Source: Silene conica (Eukaryota; Streptophyta; Magnoliopsida; Caryophyllales; Caryophyllaceae). From it: a DNA stretch of 64,000 nt. The first letter of the stretch is position 1. Every line of letters starts with the position of its first letter. The stretch spans positions 44,489,910 to 44,553,909 of the forward strand of contig CM055320.2 in NCBI GenBank assembly GCA_029255685.2, in the 5' to 3' direction. This document shows, piece by piece, positions 36,478-45,952 of this stretch. Both the position numbers and the translations under genes were made by a program. The notes below the pieces were generated by a model, which was not told the origin of the DNA, did no database searches, and worked only from the letters and a program-made list of their open reading frames with translations.

Positions 36478-36489
36478 GCTCTGATACCA
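36478..36489 (-). promoter_or_regulatory. C2 primer-binding site (initiator tRNA-Met)
   Basis: Minus-strand TGGTATCAGAGC, 2 bp after the 5' LTR boundary at 36492. Confidence 0.92.
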
Positions 36490-37445
36490 ATTGTTAGGTT
36501 TTATTAGTTACTCATAAACTAATTTATAGTCATACTAAACTAACCTTGTAATTAACTCTTTAATTAAAATGTTAATACGATCTTATGCATGCTAATATAT
36601 GCGGAAGTAAGGAGATATTGAACCCTTACACACGGTCCAAGATTATAGCAAGGATGATCCTCCAAGTACCCAAATAAGAATACCTCCTTTGGATGCACCA
36701 AGACAACCCCTTGAAAGATCCGAAATCTCGAGTAGGCTAGCACAAGAAAACGGATTTCCTTAAACAACTCTAATCTCTCTAATTAGAATGTTATTACAAT
36801 ACTATTATTAGTATGTTTATATTATCTTATAATATGATTTTGAGGTTGTAAAATCTCTCCTTTTCTTAGTGTATTTTTCGGCCAAGAGTTGAAGAAGAAG
36901 AAGAATGAGTATGATACATATCACATATATATATTAAGCATGCTCTTAATAAGATAAGTTAAATCAACTTAAGCATGCTTATGGGGAAGGGGAAGCCGGT
37001 TTTAGGGAGCCTCAATAGGGGACATCTTGACTTCTCAAGACACTAGGGTGGCTCTAGGTTAGTGTTCTCAAGGTGGTGTTTAATGATTGTGTTTTATTTA
37101 CTAATTAACACAAATCAAACCCCTTAACTAACCTACATAAAACCGGTCACCATATCACATATAGTCCATTTTATGATTTTTGTCAACTTTACAATTGTAT
37201 ATCATGTCACATGTAATATGTCATAATGTTATGAAGTAACAATTGTTTTAAGTTTTTTTTTTTTGGTGAAATGTAAGAATTTCATTAATGCACAAAAACA
37301 AGCTATTACAAACTAATACAATTTTCCACATTCTCCTTAATTAGTTCAAAGAACTAGGTTACAGAGCCAAACTATTAAACCAAGCAGTTAGATGGTTATC
37401 CTGCAAAGCTTCAATCTTGGTCCAACATCTCAACTTCACAACAGT

Positions 37446-37862
37446 CTAAATTTGCTTCACCACCACATCAGGAATTATCACCAGATTGTCCATACGAGCC
37501 TTGTTTCTGATCATCCAAATCTGGTAGTAGGCTGCCATGAAGGCACACATAACTACTCTAGTTTTCCTCCTATCAGAGTTACATCTCCATACATTCATCA
37601 GAATATTGTTTGCTGGTAGCTGTATAGAGAACACAGCAGCTACACCATTCAAGATCTTCCTACTATATGAACAAGAACAGAATAAATGGTCATGTGATTC
37701 TGTACCATTGCAACATAGTAAGCAGTCATCATCTTGGCTAATTCTCAATTCATATAACCTCTCCTTGACTTGCAAAGCTTTCCTGGCAATAAGCCAGCCC
37801 ACAAAACAGTGCTTAGGCACATTCCAGGTGCTCCAAATATACTTATGCCATTGGACCACCAC
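37446..37862 (-). pseudogene. LINE ORF2 C-terminal zinc-binding region
   Basis: Separated from the RT frame by a frameshift at about 37850. Matches the plant zf-RVT domain: WNVPKHCFVGWLIARKAL, then CLLCCNGTESHDHLFCSCSY with Cys/His ligands. The homologous domain is the one preserved at 10440-10790. Confidence 0.85.
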
Positions 37863-39420
37863 TCTTCAAAGTGTAACCACGAGTATCAAACCTCCATTGA
37901 CCTTCCTCAAAGCCTGCTGCCAATTTATCCCTAGCTCGACAAACATTCTTCCACCCCCAACTGATCTCACCAGTAGAATTATAATCATTCCAGTCTGCTC
38001 CTTTCAAATAAATTTGATTAACCCATTTAACCCAAAGTTTCTCCGGATGACAATGGATCCACCACACTAACTTCCCAATAGCAGCCACATTCCAACTATA
38101 ACTATCTCTTATCCCCAAACCTCCTTCATTCTTAGGGCAACAACACTTCTCCCAACTAACCATTGGGACTCTCATCATATCAATCTTCCCATCCCAAAGA
38201 TAATTCCTACACACTGCATTCATCCTGTTCAGAACACTCTTAGGTATCATAAAGATGTTCACCCAATAGTTGTACATAGCAGTCAAAACAGAGTTAACTA
38301 GAACCAATCTCCCAGAATAAGACAACTTCCTGTTGCCAAATTGCCTTATTATGTCCATAACTTTCTCTACTAACATCTGAGCTTCCTTCTTTTTCATTCT
38401 TCCTGCAGTAATGGGCACACCCAAATACTTGAAAGGCAAACTGCCTTCCTTAAAACCAGAAATCTGCAGGACATCATTCTTAGTCCAAGGACTAACCCCA
38501 TTAAAATACGCATCAGTTTTATTAGGATTCATTTCCAACCCAGAAGCAGCCGAAAAAGTTGAGAAAGCTCTCAACACAACCATGATAGACTTCACATCCC
38601 CTTTGCTAAACAATAATAAATCGTCAGCAAACATTAGATGAGACAGCTTCAACTGACCACATAAAGGGTGATACTTAAACTCCATTTCTTCAGTGACATA
38701 ATGAAGTACTCTACTCAAATACTCCATGGCAATAGTGAGGAGTAAAGGGGATAAGGGATCCCCTTGTCTCAAACCTTTCCTCCCTTTGAACAGACCAAAA
38801 ATATCTCCATTAAGCACAAGAGAATAAGAAGCAGTTCTCACACATTCCATCAAAAGAGTTCTAAACTGAGTTGGGAAATTCAAAGCTATCAACATTTCCT
38901 CCAAGTAATCCCAACTAACAGAATCATAGGCTTTTTTCAAATCAACTTTCAACATGAACCTAGGGGAGACAGTCTTCCTATTATACTGTCTAATTATATC
39001 CTGACAAATCAGAATATTTTCCACTATACTCCTCCCTTTAATAAACCCCCCTTGATTGTCACTAATGATATGAGGCAACACATTAGAAAGTCTTCTACAC
39101 AACAACTTAGAAATACACTTGTACACAATGTTGCAACAAGAAATAGGCCTAAATTGTGTGACATTTTGAGGCAAATCACATTTAGGAATCAAAGTGATAA
39201 GAGTGTGATTCACCTGTTTTAGCAATTTTCCAGACTGAAAGAAGTCTTTCACAGCATCACAAACATCTCCACCAACTATATTCCAGGCATCTTTAAAGAA
39301 TGCACTGGAATACCCATCAGGACCTGCTGCTTTGTGTCCAGGAATAGAGAAAATCACATCTCTAATTTCTTCATTAGTAACAGGTTGGCTTAACAATTGA
39401 TTGTGCTCATCTTGACACAC
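37843..39420 (-). pseudogene. LINE reverse transcriptase
   Basis: About 525 residues with the non-LTR RT blocks in order: IPGHKAAGPDGYSSAFFK, LITLIPK, FRPISCCNIVYK, FIKGRSIVENIL, LKVDLKKAYDSVSW, GLRQGDPLSPLL and the catalytic FADDLLLFS. It overlaps the endonuclease frame by about 30 bp with a frameshift near 39400. The RT frame is open throughout, so the copy is only modestly decayed. Confidence 0.9.
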
Positions 39421-40451
39421 CTTTCCCCTTTCACAATAGCATGACTAATGTTAATTACATTAGTTTCACTCCCAAGCAACTTCTGATAATACTCAAGAAA
39501 AGCATGCTGAATCTTCTTAGGACTATCACACAAATTCTGCTTACTGTCCTCAATTTTAATCACCTTATTCCTCACTTGCTTGCTCTTAATAATACTATGG
39601 AAGTATTTAGTATTATTATCACCATGATCAACCCAAGTAGCTTTGGATTTCTGTAAAAGATACTCAGTACAAGCCTTCTCCAACCATCTTAGACTCCTAT
39701 TAGCTTCAATCTCCTTCTTCAGCCACTCCACATTCAAAGGATCTTCTCTTAATTTAACTTGAATATATTCCAAATTCATCTTGGCTCTGGCAGTAGAATT
39801 CTCAATATCACTGAAGCAACTTTTATTAATTTCTTTCAGAGGCCACTTTAAACCCTTCACTTTTATTACTAGCCTAAACATTTTGGTCCCAGAGACTCGA
39901 TTTTCCCAACCCTTCTCAACACAATCAGTAAACTCCTCTGCCTTGCTCCACATACTATAATATTTGAAACTTCTCCTTCTCTTAGTATTATCACTTAGGC
40001 TTTGAATGATACAAGGACAATGATCATAATTCCCTTCAGTGTAGAAATGAGCATACATAGAAGAGAATTTAGAGATCCATTCATGATTGACAAGCACCCT
40101 ATCCAGCCTACTAAACACTCTTGTCTCAGGCTCCTGTTTATTATTCCAGGTGAAATACGATCCCAAAGCAGTAGAGTCAATTATGCCACACTGGTTAAGG
40201 CAAGCTGCAAACTCATCCATCTCCTCATTTGAACTACTTCCACCCAACCTCTCAGAAGGGGCCAGGACAGTGTTGAAATCACCACACACCACCCAAGCCC
40301 CCTTCTGATTTCTTTTAAAACTACACAGCTTCTCCCAAAGAGGTCTCCTCTCTACAAGCCCATTCAGAGCATAAACCATAGTTAGATAGAAACAATCCCC
40401 AGTTCCCAGGTTCTTAACCCACATATGAATGAACTGCGCATTATATTCCAA
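39390..40451 (-). pseudogene. LINE apurinic-type endonuclease, N-terminally truncated
   Basis: Contains the exo_endo_phos motifs VVCGDFNTVLAPSERLGG, LDRVLVN and NYDHCPCI, i.e. catalytic Asp/Asn and Asp/His residues. The N-terminal third is absent because the insertion is 5'-truncated at 40486. The endonuclease nicks target DNA to prime LINE insertion. A linker region typical of plant LINEs (KATWVDHGDNNTKYFHS) follows. Confidence 0.85.
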
Positions 40452-41292
40452 AAACTGTACTTCAAAGCAACTAGGTTTCCAAACATTTGTTTTAATTTAA
40501 TCATACATATTTAGCAAGTAAATATTATTCATAAATTAATAAATCATATTTATAAAGTTGACTAGTAATTCGAAATTACTATAAAATGGTCATTCATAAT
40601 TTATCGTCAATACGATTTACAACCTTTGTAATAATTATATCCCAATTCATTCTAACAACGATATAATAAAATATCGTTCAATGTTTAACAATTGACACGT
40701 TTCAATTTTAAACATAAATCTTACATTAAGATTTAACCTCTAATTTCTTGATATACGAGTTTAAGAAATATGAGCAAATCGTATCAATATACATTTGATC
40801 ATTTTATCAATTAAGGGAATTGTCCTAAAGGTGTGACCTAAAGGGATCAACTGACCACCACCGTCATACGACAGTAATGTCAAACTCTAGCTAGCCAATC
40901 ATTACCGATTAATGTTGGTCAGTTGACTAATAATTCGTATCATCCCTTGCGCATTCTCGTCATGAGATTTAATTACGTGATCGCACTATTGTTGAGGACA
41001 CATTTCCCAACAAAACATCCAACATACTCCGACATTTATAACATGTGAAGCATATATAACAATATCTCAATCTCATATCATCATGCAAATACTATGCAAA
41101 GCCTCTCAACCAACTTCGGAAACTATTTGGAAGGAGAGCCGGTTTCCCTTCCGGTTGCCCGGCCGGGGGGTCTTTCAATCCAAACCATTTACGAAACTAG
41201 ACTAAGAGTCGTCTAATGCCTTGGACGAACAACACTAAGATAACCAAGTATCATGAATTCACAATCACAACTAAAGCATACTGAACATCGAT

Positions 41293-41524
41293 TCATCAAC
41301 AAGAGATAGGTCACCAAGTGACTCGACTCCAACAACTATAGGTCAACCAAGTGACTCTACCAACAAGAGATAGGTCACCAAGTGACTCGACTCTAACAAC
41401 CATAGGTCAACCAAGTGACTCTACAAACAAGAGATAGGTCACCAAGTGACTCGACTCTAACAACCATAGGTCAACCAAGTGACTCTACAAACAAGAGATA
41501 GGTCACCAAGTGACTCGACTCTTA
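41293..41524 (+). repeat. 64-bp tandem repeat, four units, in the Gy LTR
   Basis: GGTCACCAAGTGAC recurs at 41309, 41373, 41437 and 41501, exactly 64 bp apart. Each unit also contains a variant GGTCAACCAAGTGAC (41341, 41405, 41469). Both can fold as small hairpins (GTCAC-CAA-GTGAC). It lies in a position of the LTR similar to the hairpin array of Gz. Confidence 0.9.
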
Positions 41525-42748
41525 CTACTATGAGCAGGCCGACAATCGACTCGTCTATATACTACGACATTCCCAATCTCAGACTATACAACCCCCTGGT
41601 AGGACGACATCAAATGACTGTCCCAGTCTAAACCTGGCCAGACTCTCGGAGCGCAAACGAATCACGATCCCCGATTCGACAAGTGCACAAGGCACCCACA
41701 AGACCCGAACTAGCTAGGAACGAGATATGCCCGAAGGCGGGCAGACAATCTAAGACCTGACCGTGAGACCAAGTTACTACGGCCAACCAGCTACACAATG
41801 CAATCAGGTGAGAACTCGAGTACTATAGCAGCGCACAGCAGGTTACACAAATCACAATATGTCATCTCAAAGATGTACAACAACCCAAACTCGAATGACA
41901 ATCATTTCGTATATATCTCATCTCTAAACATCCATGTAACACTTAGCCGACTTCGGGAACTAATTTGAGGCGAGAGCCGGTTTCCCTTCCGGTTGCCCGG
42001 CCGGGGGGTCTTTCATCCTCAAATCCATTTCCGAACCCAATATAAGTGCCGCCCAAATTTTGGGACTTCAAACAAGTATACAATTCATATTATATAACGT
42101 ATGTTCGTTACAGAAATCACTACGTATATAAAATAACAAAAGAACCGTAAATTAAATATATAGTTCATTCGAAAAAGAGAAACAAGAACTAATTTAACAT
42201 TTCATATTATATCCTCATATTTTCTTTATAAAATTAACATGTGAGAAATTAATATAACAAGTCATATTTTAATTATTCGGGAAACCGATTAACTAATTAA
42301 TCATTTAGACATGCTTCTTAAAATAAAACCGTAAACCATTACTAATTCGTAACGATTTCTAACGTATTATATTTAAACGTAAACAAGCTAGCAAGAACGT
42401 ACGTAAATTAATTAATTCAAGCAGGCTAGCAAGTACGTACGTAAAATAATATTAAAATAATAATATAATAATAATAATATAATATAATAATAATAAATCA
42501 TAGAAATTATAGTTAATAGTAGCAGTAGTACGTAACAGCAATATAGTAGTATCAAAGTAGTATTATTATATAGTTGATGTTGTAGTATTGTGTAGTAGCG
42601 TAGATATTAGTAGTATTAATTAATAGTAGTAACTACCCATAACAGACAACATATGCAGCGTATAAACAACACTAACCATAGTACATATTGAAAACGTAGG
42701 CAACAGCAGATGACAACATACAGCGAAATAAACAAAAACGTAACCAAG

Positions 42749-42955
42749 TGGTGTTAGTCAAGTGGTAACTTTTTTAAACCTTAAAACTTGTTGAAATGCA
42801 GGAGTTGAGAGGTCTCAGGTTCGATTACCAGCTGGGGCGATGACCACTTGGCCACTGCAGTCCCAGAAGGGGGTGGCTTACATGGTCCATGTGGTGGTGC
42901 GGGAATGCATGGACCCGGGGGGATCAAACCCCTCGTCATCAAAAAAAAAAAAAAA
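42749..42955 (+). mobile_element. tRNA-derived SINE with poly(A)
   Basis: About 207 bp with pol III box A-like TAGTCAAGTGG (42755-42765) and box B-like GGTTCGATTACC (42818-42829) 52 bp apart, a tRNA-unrelated body ending GATCAAACCCCTCGTCATC, and 15 A at 42941-42955. No convincing target duplication is seen, so the 5' boundary is approximate. Confidence 0.75.
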
Positions 42956-44291
42956 GGTTAGCAACATTGTATAACCATAGGCAGCAGCTAGCACCATATG
43001 CAGCGTTGCTACAACCGTTCGGCAACAGGCAGCAATGCAGCGGCAACAGCTGCTGTACAGCAGCAACGGAGCAGCGACGGTGCAACGAGGAGCGGCAACG
43101 AACATTAATGAAAGTAATACGACACATAGCAATACTAACAATAAAAAGAGCCGTGGGTAACAGCCACGACTAAGAAGTGGTACACAACATGGGCAGCAAC
43201 ATTTCGCAGTGACATAAAACGCCATAACAACAGTAACAAAACGACAGCACCAACTACAGCGAGTATGCAGCGATAACAGAGCAGAAACATCATCCTACAT
43301 TGGCAGTACAGCAACAATGACAGTAGTAAAATGTAACGTAACAGCCCAATTCCAGCAACGTAACAGGCAGCGAACAACACTAATCAGCGAGTATGCGACA
43401 GAGGTATAGGGAAGAAATAATAGCACACAGCAGCCCAAACACCAATAACATTAACGCATGAAAACTAGAGGACAACAACTATTGACAATAAAGGCTGACA
43501 ATGGTAAATAACAGAACGATAGAGCAACGAATGTGGCAGCAATGAACCAATAACGACACAACAACAATAACATTACACAAAAAAACACGAATTTGTGACG
43601 GATACTAATTACCCACTAACTATTAAACATAAACCCCACATCAATTTCACATAAACAACAAGAAATCACATGTCCAATTAATTTAGACAAAGGCCGAGCT
43701 TTTTTCATTATCGTCACCTTTAAGAGCGTTTCTTCCCTTCTAGTCTTCTACTATATACGAATCCTTGTCCGGGTCGTCTAGGTCGACACCTACAAACAAC
43801 AACAACGGGTTATTTGAGGCTAATTTCGAGTAAACCTCAAAACAGCCCCAAAATCAACTTTGACGAAACAGAAATTGAAAGAGATAGAAAGAACGGAAAT
43901 GAAGAGAGGAAAGCGTAGGTGAAAACCTTGCGTCAATCGGAGTTGAGATGAGTAAATGGATGATGATTTTGTGAAGTGGAAAAGTGTAAAAATGGAGAAA
44001 CAAATGTTACTGTATCTTATTTTTGGAGGAGATGAGAAAGTAACGTGGAAATGAGGGTGGAGGTGTCCTTATATTGACTTGATTCGGGTTTCTAAAATGT
44101 AAGGGGCGAAAAATCTTAAAACGGAATTTACCAAGTAAAAGTGAAATCTTTAGATTCAACCACTTAAGACGGAAACTAACGACATTTCTTAAAATAAAAC
44201 TTACGAATGATAATTAAACTATTATTAAATTCCGAAAACCACTTAAAATTATTAAAATTACTTTTATAAAAATACGGGATGTTACAATGTG

Positions 44292-45136
44292 TGTAATACT
44301 CCATTGAACCGAATAAGATATTCGGGTGGGGTAACCCCTTGAAGAGGTCCATTGATAGGCTTATATGACTAGTGCTTAAAGGGATTGAAAGTACTACTCA
44401 TATCAACAAAGTGCACTATCTTTTCTGTTTATCCATGCGAAAGAACTTCAGGGTTAAGCGTGCTTGACTGGGAGTAGTCTTAGGATGGGTGACCTCCTGG
44501 GAAGGTTCCCGGGATACGCATGAGTGAGGACAAAATGCGCTGGAAAGGACTCGTGTTGGTCTGTGGGGCCAGTACATAGCCTGGCGAGCTACCGTGGCTA
44601 ACATTTCCGGTCCTAGGTTTGGGCCGGGGTGTTACAAATGGTATCAGAGCAACCCTGCGACCGTTTGGTGAGCGCCTGTGGTCTGGAGTACCCGGGTCAC
44701 CAACCAAGCGGGGGAGGATTCCTGGTTTGGCTCGGCTGCGGTCGGATGCTGCCAGGCGCAACGAGGACGTTGCGTTCTTCAAGTGGGGGTGTGTAATACT
44801 CCATTGAACCGAATAAGATATTCGGGTGGGGTAACCCCTTGAAGAGGTCCATTGATAGGCTTATATGACTAGTGCTTAAAGGGATTGAAAGTACTACTCA
44901 TATCAACAAAGTGCACTATCTTTTCTGGTTATCCATGCAAAAGAACTTCAAGGTTAAGCGTGCTTGGCTGGGAGTAGTCTTAGGATGGGTGACCTCCTGA
45001 GAAGGTTCCCGGGATGCGCATGAGTGAGGACAAAATGCGCTGGAAAGGACTCGTGTTGGTCTGTGGGGCCAGTACATAGCCTGGCGAGCTACCGTGGCTA
45101 ACATTTCCGGTCGTAGGTTTGGGCTGGGGTGTTACA
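44292..45136 (+). mobile_element. Cassandra-like TRIM with 5S rRNA-like segment in the LTRs
   Basis: Two 345-bp LTRs (44292-44636 and 44792-45136) start TGTAATACTCC and end GGGGTGTTACA. The 155-bp interior opens with TGGTATCAGAGC (tRNA-Met primer) and ends with PPT CAAGTGGGGGTG. Each LTR holds a segment (44443-44508; about 44943-45008) matching the 3' half of plant 5S rRNA, including GTTAAGCGTGCTTG and GGATGGGTGACCTCCTGGGA. 5S-containing LTRs are the hallmark of Cassandra TRIMs. The left neighbour ATGTG and right neighbour CCATA are not a matching target duplication. Confidence 0.9.
44443..44508 (+). other. 5S rRNA-like promoter segment in TRIM LTR
   Basis: Corresponds to the internal control region (box A, intermediate element, box C) of 5S rRNA with a few substitutions. 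In Cassandra elements this region can bind the pol III machinery. It is not a complete 5S gene: the 5' half is weak and no terminator or spacer follows. The second LTR has the same segment near 44943-45008 with one change inside box C (CTCCTGAGA). Confidence 0.8.
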
Positions 45137-45855
45137 CCATATCCTAAAGGTTCTTATCTTGTCGATCACCTTGTGTGCTCTCTCTCGAGTTTTGTATCAC
45201 GTTCGTTCCTAAAGATCGTATCATACTTCCGCCATGGTGAGCCTTGTTTCCCTTTCCTTCTTGGATTAGTTGTGAGATTGGCGCTGTAGTGGAATATTGG
45301 TATGTACCTTGAGGAATCCTGTATGCGTTATCATAATTTCTTTGAGAGAGTTCGTGTTATGATATTGGAGTAATACTAGATAAGGTATTGTGTTGAGAGT
45401 TTCATGTTAAAGGCCTAATTGTACGAGTGTCACTTGTGGATTGGTGTGAACCCTGAGGCTAATGATGCCTGTATCTTTTTATTAGGGTAGTGATGGTCAT
45501 ATAGAAACTGTGTGGATGAAAGACGTACTTCTTTGGAAAACTTTCTTTTGGGATGTTCACTTTTAATAGTGAGGTTTCGACACTTAAGGATTTGAAAGTT
45601 GTTATTTTTGTAAGATCTTATTTTTGAGTGTTCACTTTATGGTAATAAGATTTGGGATTGAGAATTTCGAGGTGCTTCTGTGGATTGACTTTGATGGAAT
45701 CATGATTTATGGATGATTTTGTTATGGTCCTTTGATGGGGAAAAGTTACGGTGTAGAGAATATTGTGTTCTGGATTTTGAGATTTGAGGTTATAATGGAA
45801 TGTTGGTTAGAGTATTGGAAGTGAGTATATATTGTTCTAGGATCTGTGCTTAAGC
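45137..45855 (+). mobile_element. Gx continued: coding-free gypsy derivative
   Basis: This resumes the interior left at 29026. The Gz counterpart is continuous across the junction (reverse complement of about 15300-14900), which supports the insertion model. Similar blocks include GTATCA.......GTGAGCCTTG and TTCTTGGA. No ORF. It ends at TAAGC (45851-45855), where copia C5 is inserted. Confidence 0.65.
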
Positions 45856-45952
45856 TGTTAGGTTTTAAAAACTCATAACCTATAAATTTTAGTCATACTA
45901 AACAAAACTTTTAATTAACATTTTAATTAATAAACGTTTAGATCTTATGCAT

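Larger units (their letters stand above)
37252..40486 (-). mobile_element. L1-type LINE, 5'-truncated, in the C2 LTR
   Basis: Minus-strand order: partial endonuclease, reverse transcriptase, zinc-binding C-terminus, short 3' UTR, poly(A) of 12 (37253-37264 as T on the plus strand). TTGTTTTAA flanks both sides (37243-37251 and 40487-40495). ORF1 and the endonuclease N-terminus are missing, as usual for incomplete target-primed reverse transcription. Two frameshifts break the coding region. Confidence 0.93.
29426..41012 (-). mobile_element. C2: complete gag-only copia element with AAACA target duplication
   Basis: Minus-strand order: 5' LTR (41012-36492, containing a LINE), tRNA-Met primer site, 2.4-kb leader, gag, 2.4-kb region without pol, PPT, 3' LTR (30702-29426). 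AAACA occurs at 29421-29425 and 41013-41017. Once the LINE and one copy of its target repeat are removed, the 5' LTR is 1277 bp, exactly the 3' LTR length. I count about 14 substitutions between LTRs, so insertion is not very recent. It should need pol proteins from a related element. Confidence 0.93.
36492..41012 (-). repeat. C2 5' LTR, interrupted by a LINE
   Basis: LTR sequence occupies 36492-37251 and 40487-41012. It differs from the 3' LTR by scattered single-base changes. The U3 nested inverted repeat is present near 40847-40926. Confidence 0.92.
29027..44286 (-). repeat. Gy: ~3.7-kb gypsy-type solo LTR, split by C2
   Basis: The two parts (29027-29425 and 41013-44286) join at the C2 target site. 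Plus-strand ends are TGTAAAACCCC and GGGATGTTACA. No primer site or internal region is attached, so it is LTR-only. It shares the GTCAGTGGGGAGT block with Gz. It contains a 64-bp tandem repeat (41293-41524), a dispersed ~70-bp duplication (about 41123 and 41955), AT-rich microsatellite (42440-42495), a SINE (42749-42955) and a CAG/CAA-rich tract (42960-43400). CCATA precedes it at 29022-29026; the matching CCATA is after the adjoining TRIM at 45137. Confidence 0.75.

Noticed and set aside
42878..43225. Cys/Leu-rich minus-strand ORF near a CAG/CAA-rich tract
   Set aside because: Composition-driven; starts in the SINE and runs through low-complexity LTR sequence, so not a plausible protein.
44443..44508. 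Functional 5S rRNA gene
   Set aside because: Only the 3' half matches well, it is repeated in both LTRs of a TRIM, and there is no gene-like 5' end or terminator.
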